Assembly: GCF_030684895.1 (NCBI RefSeq)
Contig: NZ_JAUXXP010000045.1
Coordinates: forward strand, 1-64,000
Length of the DNA: 64,000 nt
From: Pseudomonas sp.
GTDB lineage: Bacteria > Pseudomonadota > Gammaproteobacteria > Pseudomonadales > Pseudomonadaceae
Reading direction: 5' to 3'
Positions 59,484 through 64,000 of the stretch are shown here, piece by piece. The position numbers and the translations under genes are program-made. The notes under the pieces are model-generated. The model saw only the letters and a list, made by a program, of their open reading frames with translations, did no database searches and was not told the DNA's origin. How positions within the stretch are numbered: the first letter of the stretch is position 1; the number at the start of each line of letters is the position of its first letter.

Positions 59484-59939
59484 TTATTCGCTGGGTTTGC
59501 CGTGTTTGGCCAGGCGCTCCAGGGCGGCGCGTAGCTTGGGGTCGCTGATGCCATCGGCGGTGGCCTGGATGTTTTCTGCGGCGCTGCTGGACAGGCTGAT
59601 TGTGCGACCCGCTACACGCCTTTCGGCAGTCGGAGGTTGCACCTTGAACAGAATCTTCGTTAAGGTCGCGAATTCTTCGAGTGCCTGCAGCTGTTTCAAC
59701 AAGCGTTTTTGTTGATAACGCAGGCGCGTGGCCCAGTGGCCATCGGTAATTATCAGCAGCAGGCAACCCTCGCGCCACGACGCCACGTGGCAGTGTTCGC
59801 GAGCAGCCGGCTGCAGCTGGCTTTCCAGTAAGTGCTGCAGACGATCAATGCGTTGCGCTTGATTGAACAGCGCCTTCAGGGGTTTCGCTTCGCGCAACAG
59901 CGCGGCGGGAGCCCGAGCCGGCAAAGGACGAAATATCAT
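59484..59939 (-). CDS. dciA: DciA-like replicative helicase loader (DUF721)
   Basis: A 151-residue protein with the DUF721 KH-like domain near 20-100 (LLREAKPLKALFNQAQRIDRLQHLLESQLQ and HCHVASWREGCLLLIITDGHWATRLRYQQKRLLKQL in parts). DciA loads DnaB in bacteria that lack DnaC or DnaI, including Pseudomonas. The C-terminal tail (about 105-151) is low-complexity and helical. The ATG at 59939 is chosen by the family start MIFRPLPARAP. Divergent from the M23 peptidase gene. Confidence 0.85.
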   Translation of the reverse strand: MIFRPLPARAPAALLREAKPLKALFNQAQRIDRLQHLLESQLQPAAREHCHVASWREGCLLLIITDGHWATRLRYQQKRLLKQLQALEEFATLTKILFKVQPPTAERRVAGRTISLSSSAAENIQATADGISDPKLRAALERLAKHGKPSE

Positions 59940-60020
59940 GGCAGGACGCCTGAAAAAGTGGAGCGGCCATGGTAGCAGAATCGCTGCTGCCGACTGACGC
60001 TTCACCACTAGGGGAAGGCC

Positions 60021-60947
60021 GTGCACATTATTCTACTTAGTCGGCACCACGGTGCCGCACGTTCGCTCAGTCTGGATCTGCGCTGGTTGTCACTGGCGTT
60101 GTTGCTGGCGCTCGGCGCGGCGCTGGCCAGCGGCGTGGCTGTTGGCGCCTGGTGGGCGCCGGCAACGGTTGAGGTACACGATGACGCCCAGCTCAACCAG
60201 GTGATGGACCAGCAGCGCGCTGAGGTCGGCGAAGTGCGCCGTGACGCGCAGCGCCAGCTGGATGCCTTCGCTGTGCATGTGGCTGAGCTGCAGGCGCGCC
60301 TGACTCGCCTGGATGCCTTGGGCGCACGCCTCACCGAGCTGGCGGATCTGGATGCCAGTGAATTCGATTTCTCGCTTAACGTGGGGCAGGGCGGTGCAGA
60401 AGATGCCCTGGGTGATGCCGCGTATGCGCCGCCGCCGTTTATGGATGAGCTCGATCGCCTGAGCCTGCGCCTGGACAGTCGTGAGCAATTGCTTGAAGTG
60501 CTGGAGCAGCTGATCGGTGAGCGTCAACTGAGTGAGGCCGAATACCTGTCCGGCATGCCGGTGCGCCATGGCTATATGTCATCGTCATTTGGCCGCCGCG
60601 TGCACCCGCTGACCGGGCGCAACACCCAGCATAAAGGTGTCGATTTTGCCGCCAAGCCGGGCAGTGATGTGGTGGCTGTCGCGGCCGGAGTGGTGAGTTT
60701 TTCCGGGGTCAAGTCGGGTTATGGGAATACGGTTGAGATCAGCCATGCTGATGGCTACACCACCCTTTATGCGCACAACCAGAGCAATCAGGTACAGATC
60801 GGTGATCTGGTGCAGCGCGGGCAGACCATTGCCAAGGTCGGCCGCAGTGGTCGCGCCAGTGGCTACCATGTGCATTTTGAAGTCACCAAGGCCGGCCGAC
60901 TGGTCAATCCAGCCAGCTATATAGCCCGGGTTAACGACGTCGAATAA
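60021..60947 (+). CDS. M23-family metallopeptidase (LytM domain)
   Basis: A 308-residue envelope protein: membrane anchor or uncleaved signal (about 19-42), a coiled coil (about 60-115, QLNQVMDQQRAEVGEVRRDAQRQL region) and a LytM domain (about 185-300) with the zinc residues in H-K-G-V-D (TQHKGVDFAA) and H-V-H (GYHVHFEV), so it should be catalytically active on peptidoglycan crosslinks. The start is GTG. A gene of this type beside secA and lpxC is usual in pseudomonads. Confidence 0.88.
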   Translation: MHIILLSRHHGAARSLSLDLRWLSLALLLALGAALASGVAVGAWWAPATVEVHDDAQLNQVMDQQRAEVGEVRRDAQRQLDAFAVHVAELQARLTRLDALGARLTELADLDASEFDFSLNVGQGGAEDALGDAAYAPPPFMDELDRLSLRLDSREQLLEVLEQLIGERQLSEAEYLSGMPVRHGYMSSSFGRRVHPLTGRNTQHKGVDFAAKPGSDVVAVAAGVVSFSGVKSGYGNTVEISHADGYTTLYAHNQSNQVQIGDLVQRGQTIAKVGRSGRASGYHVHFEVTKAGRLVNPASYIARVNDVE

Positions 60948-61064
60948 CGCCGCTTTCCTCATTTGCGTTTCCGGGTAGAATGCCCCCTTCGCACGCGGCC
61001 ATAAAGGCTGCATGGGTCGCTGTTCAGCCGCCCTCAATCCATACGCCTGGAAGATCCTGTCGAT

Positions 61065-63797
61065 ATGTTTGCGCCTCTGTTGAAAAAACTCTTTGGAAGC
61101 AAGAACGAGCGTGAAGTCAAACGCATGCTCAAGGCGGTACAAGCCGTCAATGCCTTCGAGGAGCAGATGCTTGCCCTTTCCGATGAGCAACTACGTGCCA
61201 AGACGGAGGAGTTCAAAGCCCGTCTGGCCAAAGGCGAAACCCTCGACCAGCTGCTCGCCGAAGCCTTTGCGGTAGCCCGCGAAGCCGGCAAGCGGGTGAT
61301 GGGCATGCGCCACTTCGACGTGCAGTTGATTGGTGGTATGACCCTGCACGAAGGCAAGATCGCCGAAATGCGCACCGGTGAAGGTAAAACCCTGGTGGCA
61401 ACCCTGGCGGTGTACCTCAATGCGCTGTCCGGCAAGGGCGTGCATGTGGTCACGGTCAACGATTACCTGGCTCGCCGCGACGCCAACTGGATGCGTCCGC
61501 TGTATGAGTTCCTCGGCATGAGCGTGGGGATCGTCACGCCCTTTATGCCGCCGGAAGAGAAGCGCGAAGCCTACGCTGCCGATATCACCTACGGCACCAA
61601 CAACGAATTTGGCTTCGATTACCTGCGCGACAACATGGCCTTCAGCCTGGAAGACAAATTCCAGCGCGAGCTGAATTTCGCCGTGATCGACGAAGTTGAC
61701 TCCATTCTGATCGACGAAGCGCGCACCCCGCTGATCATCTCCGGTCAGGCCGAAGACAGCTCGCGCCTCTATACCGAGATCAACAAACTGATCCCGCGCC
61801 TCAAGCTGCATGTCGAGGAAGAAGAGGGTGTGGTCACGCAGGAAGGCCACTACAAGGTCGACGAGAAGGCGCGCCAGGTCGAGCTGAACGAAGCGGGCCA
61901 CCAGTACGTTGAAGAAATGCTCACCGAGGTCGGCCTGCTGGCCGAGGGCGAGAGCCTGTATTCGGCACATAACCTGGGCCTGCTGACTCACGTTTACTCG
62001 GGCCTGCGTGCGCACAAGCTGTTCAACCGCAACGTTGAATACATCGTGCAGAACAACCAGGTGCTGCTGATCGACGAACACACCGGCCGCACCATGCCCG
62101 GTCGTCGTTTGTCCGAAGGCCTGCACCAGGCGATCGAGGCCAAAGAAGGCCTGCCGATCCAGGCCGAGAGCCAGACTCTGGCCTCGACCACCTTCCAGAA
62201 CTACTTCCGCCTCTACAACAAGCTGTCCGGCATGACCGGTACTGCTGATACCGAAGCGTTCGAGTTCCATCAGATCTATGGCTTGGCGGTGATCGTGATC
62301 CCGACCAACCGTGCCTTGGCGCGTAAGGACTTCAACGACCTGGTCTACCTGACTGCGGAAGAGAAGTACGCCGCCATCGTCACCGACATCAAGGAAAGCA
62401 TGGCCCTCGGGCGCCCGGTGCTGGTCGGTACGGCCACCATCGAAACGTCCGAGCACATGTCTGCGCTGCTCAATCAGGCAGGCATCGAGCACAAGGTGCT
62501 CAACGCCAAGTTCCACGAGAAGGAAGCCGAGATCATTGCCCAGGCTGGTCGTCCGGGCGCGCTGACCATTGCCACCAACATGGCCGGTCGCGGTACCGAC
62601 ATCCTGCTGGGCGGCAACTGGGAAGTTGAAGTTGCCAACCTAGAAAACGCCACGCCCGAGCAGATTGCGCAGATCAAAGCCGATTGGCAGAAGCGTCACC
62701 AGCAGGTGATCGAGTCGGGCGGCCTGCATGTGATCGCCTCCGAGCGTCACGAATCGCGGCGTATCGACAACCAGCTGCGTGGTCGTGCTGGCCGCCAGGG
62801 TGACCCGGGTTCCAGCCGTTTCTACCTGTCGCTGGAAGACAGCTTGATGCGCATCTTTGCCTCGGACCGGGTGAAGAACTTTATGAAGGCCCTGGGCATG
62901 CAGTCCGGTGAAGCCATCGAACACCGTATGGTCAGTAACGCCATCGAGAAGGCCCAGCGCAAGGTTGAAGGACGCAACTTCGACATGCGTAAGCAGCTGC
63001 TGGAATTCGATGACGTGGCCAACGAGCAGCGCAAAGTGATCTATCACATGCGCAACACGCTGCTGGCTGCCGACAACATCGGCGAAACCATCGCTGAGTT
63101 CCGTCAGGAAGTGCTGGATCACACCATCAACCAGCACATCGCGCCGCAGTCGCTGCCTGAGCAGTGGGATATCGCCGGTTTGGAAGAGGCGCTCTACAGC
63201 AGCTTCAACCTGCGCCTGCCGATCCAGCAGTGGCTTGACGATGACCACAAACTGTATGAAGAGACCCTGCGTGCGCGCATTCTCGAAGAGCTGGTCAGTG
63301 CCTATAACGAGAAGGAAATCGAGGCCAGCGTAGAAGCCCTGCGCACCTTCGAGAAGCAGATTCTGCTGCGTGTGCTTGACGACCTGTGGAAAGACCACCT
63401 GTCGACCATGGATCACCTGCGTCACGGTATTCACCTGCGCGGCTATGCGCAGAAGAACCCCAAGCAGGAATACAAGCGCGAGTCCTTCACCCTGTTCCAG
63501 GAACTGCTGGATTCGATCAAGCGCGACACCATCCGCGTGCTGTCGCATGTGCAGGTGCGTCGTGAAGATCCGGCCGAGGAAGAAGCCCGTCTGCGCCGCG
63601 AAGCTGAAGCCTTGGCCGAGCGTATGCAGTTCCAACACGCAGAGGCTTCAGCCTTGCTGCCGCAAGCCACTGACGAAGAAGGCGATCTGGCGGTTGCCGT
63701 GGCGCCTGTGCGCACCGAACCGAAGATCGGCCGCAACGAACCGTGCCCCTGTGGTTCCGGTAAGAAGTACAAGCACTGCCACGGTCAGGTTAATTAA
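61065..63797 (+). CDS. secA: Preprotein translocase ATPase SecA
   Basis: A 910-residue motor that drives proteins through SecYEG. Walker [14 protein letters not shown] (near 102-114), the [19 protein letters not shown]alker B region (near 208-226), [17 protein letters not shown] in NBD2 (near 506) and the C-terminal zinc motif [14 protein letters not shown] are present. The acidic linker and zinc tail at the C-terminus also bind SecB. A terminator follows. Confidence 0.98.
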   Translation: MFAPLLKKLFGSKNEREVKRMLKAVQAVNAFEEQMLALSDEQLRAKTEEFKARLAKGETLDQLLAEAFAVAREAGKRVMGMRHFDVQLIGGMTLHEGKIAEMRTGEGKTLVATLAVYLNALSGKGVHVVTVNDYLARRDANWMRPLYEFLGMSVGIVTPFMPPEEKREAYAADITYGTNNEFGFDYLRDNMAFSLEDKFQRELNFAVIDEVDSILIDEARTPLIISGQAEDSSRLYTEINKLIPRLKLHVEEEEGVVTQEGHYKVDEKARQVELNEAGHQYVEEMLTEVGLLAEGESLYSAHNLGLLTHVYSGLRAHKLFNRNVEYIVQNNQVLLIDEHTGRTMPGRRLSEGLHQAIEAKEGLPIQAESQTLASTTFQNYFRLYNKLSGMTGTADTEAFEFHQIYGLAVIVIPTNRALARKDFNDLVYLTAEEKYAAIVTDIKESMALGRPVLVGTATIETSEHMSALLNQAGIEHKVLNAKFHEKEAEIIAQAGRPGALTIATNMAGRGTDILLGGNWEVEVANLENATPEQIAQIKADWQKRHQQVIESGGLHVIASERHESRRIDNQLRGRAGRQGDPGSSRFYLSLEDSLMRIFASDRVKNFMKALGMQSGEAIEHRMVSNAIEKAQRKVEGRNFDMRKQLLEFDDVANEQRKVIYHMRNTLLAADNIGETIAEFRQEVLDHTINQHIAPQSLPEQWDIAGLEEALYSSFNLRLPIQQWLDDDHKLYEETLRARILEELVSAYNEKEIEASVEALRTFEKQILLRVLDDLWKDHLSTMDHLRHGIHLRGYAQKNPKQEYKRESFTLFQELLDSIKRDTIRVLSHVQVRREDPAEEEARLRREAEALAERMQFQHAEASALLPQATDEEGDLAVAVAPVRTEPKIGRNEPCPCGSGKKYKHCHGQVN

Positions 63798-63859
63798 ACA
63801 GCCCGTGTAGAGCGGGTTGAGCCGACAGTGAAGTTGGCTATGCTTGGCCCCGCTTGATT

Positions 63860-63896
63860 AACGCCGCGAACGGTCTGACCGCTCGCGGCGTTTTAC
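63860..63896 (+). terminator. Intrinsic terminator of secA
   Basis: ACGCCGCGA (63861-63869) pairs with TCGCGGCGT (63883-63891), the inside forms CGGTC-T-GACCG, and TTTTA follows. Confidence 0.9.
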
Positions 63897-63934
63897 CATC
63901 GCAATCAGTCCTACCACCTCAAGGAGCGTTCTCT

Positions 63935-64000
63935 ATGGCTGTTGGTCTTGGCCCGTTGTCTACCCTGCACCCGGTTCCAGGTTTCGAGCTGGGCATCGCT
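63935..64000 (+). CDS. argJ: ArgJ, glutamate N-acetyltransferase (start only, cut by window end)
   Basis: Only the first 22 codons are inside the window: MAVGLGPLSTLHPVPGFELG and two more residues, which match the N-terminus of Pseudomonas ArgJ (ornithine acetyltransferase / amino-acid acetyltransferase of arginine synthesis). AAGGAG lies nine bases before the ATG. secA followed by argJ is the usual Pseudomonas order. Confidence 0.88.
   Translation, partial: MAVGLGPLSTLHPVPGFELGIA

Overview
The window is a stretch of chromosomal core genome from a Pseudomonas species. The evidence is the high G+C content, the complete mra/fts (dcw) cluster running mraZ to lpxC with secA and argJ behind it, a LadS-type hybrid kinase beside thiD-thiE-hemL, and amn, sspAB, petABC and rplM-rpsI with proteins that read as Pseudomonas throughout. 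The species was not determined. I saw no prophage, integrase, transposase, CRISPR array, tRNA or rRNA operon.

Layout. 1-4.1 kb (minus strand): a Sel1-repeat protein, a membrane protein, hemL (tetrapyrrole synthesis), thiE and thiD (thiamine synthesis). 4.4-6.8 kb: ladS, a calcium-type sensor kinase of the Gac/Rsm lifestyle switch, followed at once by a 124-bp palindromic intergenic repeat. 7.0-9.8 kb: a TetR regulator with a striking double palindrome in front, an AidB-like acyl-CoA dehydrogenase and a PaaI-type thioesterase. 9.8-10.8 kb: a cobalamin riboswitch and a stand-alone CbiM-like cobalt transport component. 10.8-31.4 kb: mixed single genes, including amn, a zinc alcohol dehydrogenase, rluE, a globin, an Lrp regulator, a CDF metal exporter, hrpB, two orphan solute-binding proteins, a double-CDGSH iron-sulfur protein, NYN and DnaQ-like nucleases, a GlxA-type regulator, an acyl-CoA dehydrogenase and an aldo/keto reductase.

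31.5-36.5 kb: rplM-rpsI (ribosome), petABC (cytochrome bc1) and sspAB (stringent starvation, ClpXP delivery). 36.5-41.3 kb: the minus-strand operon lpoA-yraN-gmhA-dolP (cell envelope), divergent from rsmI, then the RNase P RNA gene rnpB. 41.5-59.4 kb: the division and cell-wall cluster, transcribed as one block with overlapping genes from a promoter followed by three MraZ boxes. It makes lipid II from UDP-MurNAc, flips or polymerises it at the septum and supplies FtsQ, FtsA and FtsZ; lpxC (lipid A) closes the block. 59.5-64 kb: dciA, an M23 peptidase, secA and the first 22 codons of argJ.

No wholly new multi-gene system is evident. The less explained signals are in the spaces between genes: a MITE-like repeat, a second intergenic repeat pair, a possible structured RNA at 16.8-17.0 kb, the TetR double palindrome and the riboswitch/solo-CbiM pairing. 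One protein, the GmhA homologue, looks like a DiaA backbone carrying GmhA catalytic residues.
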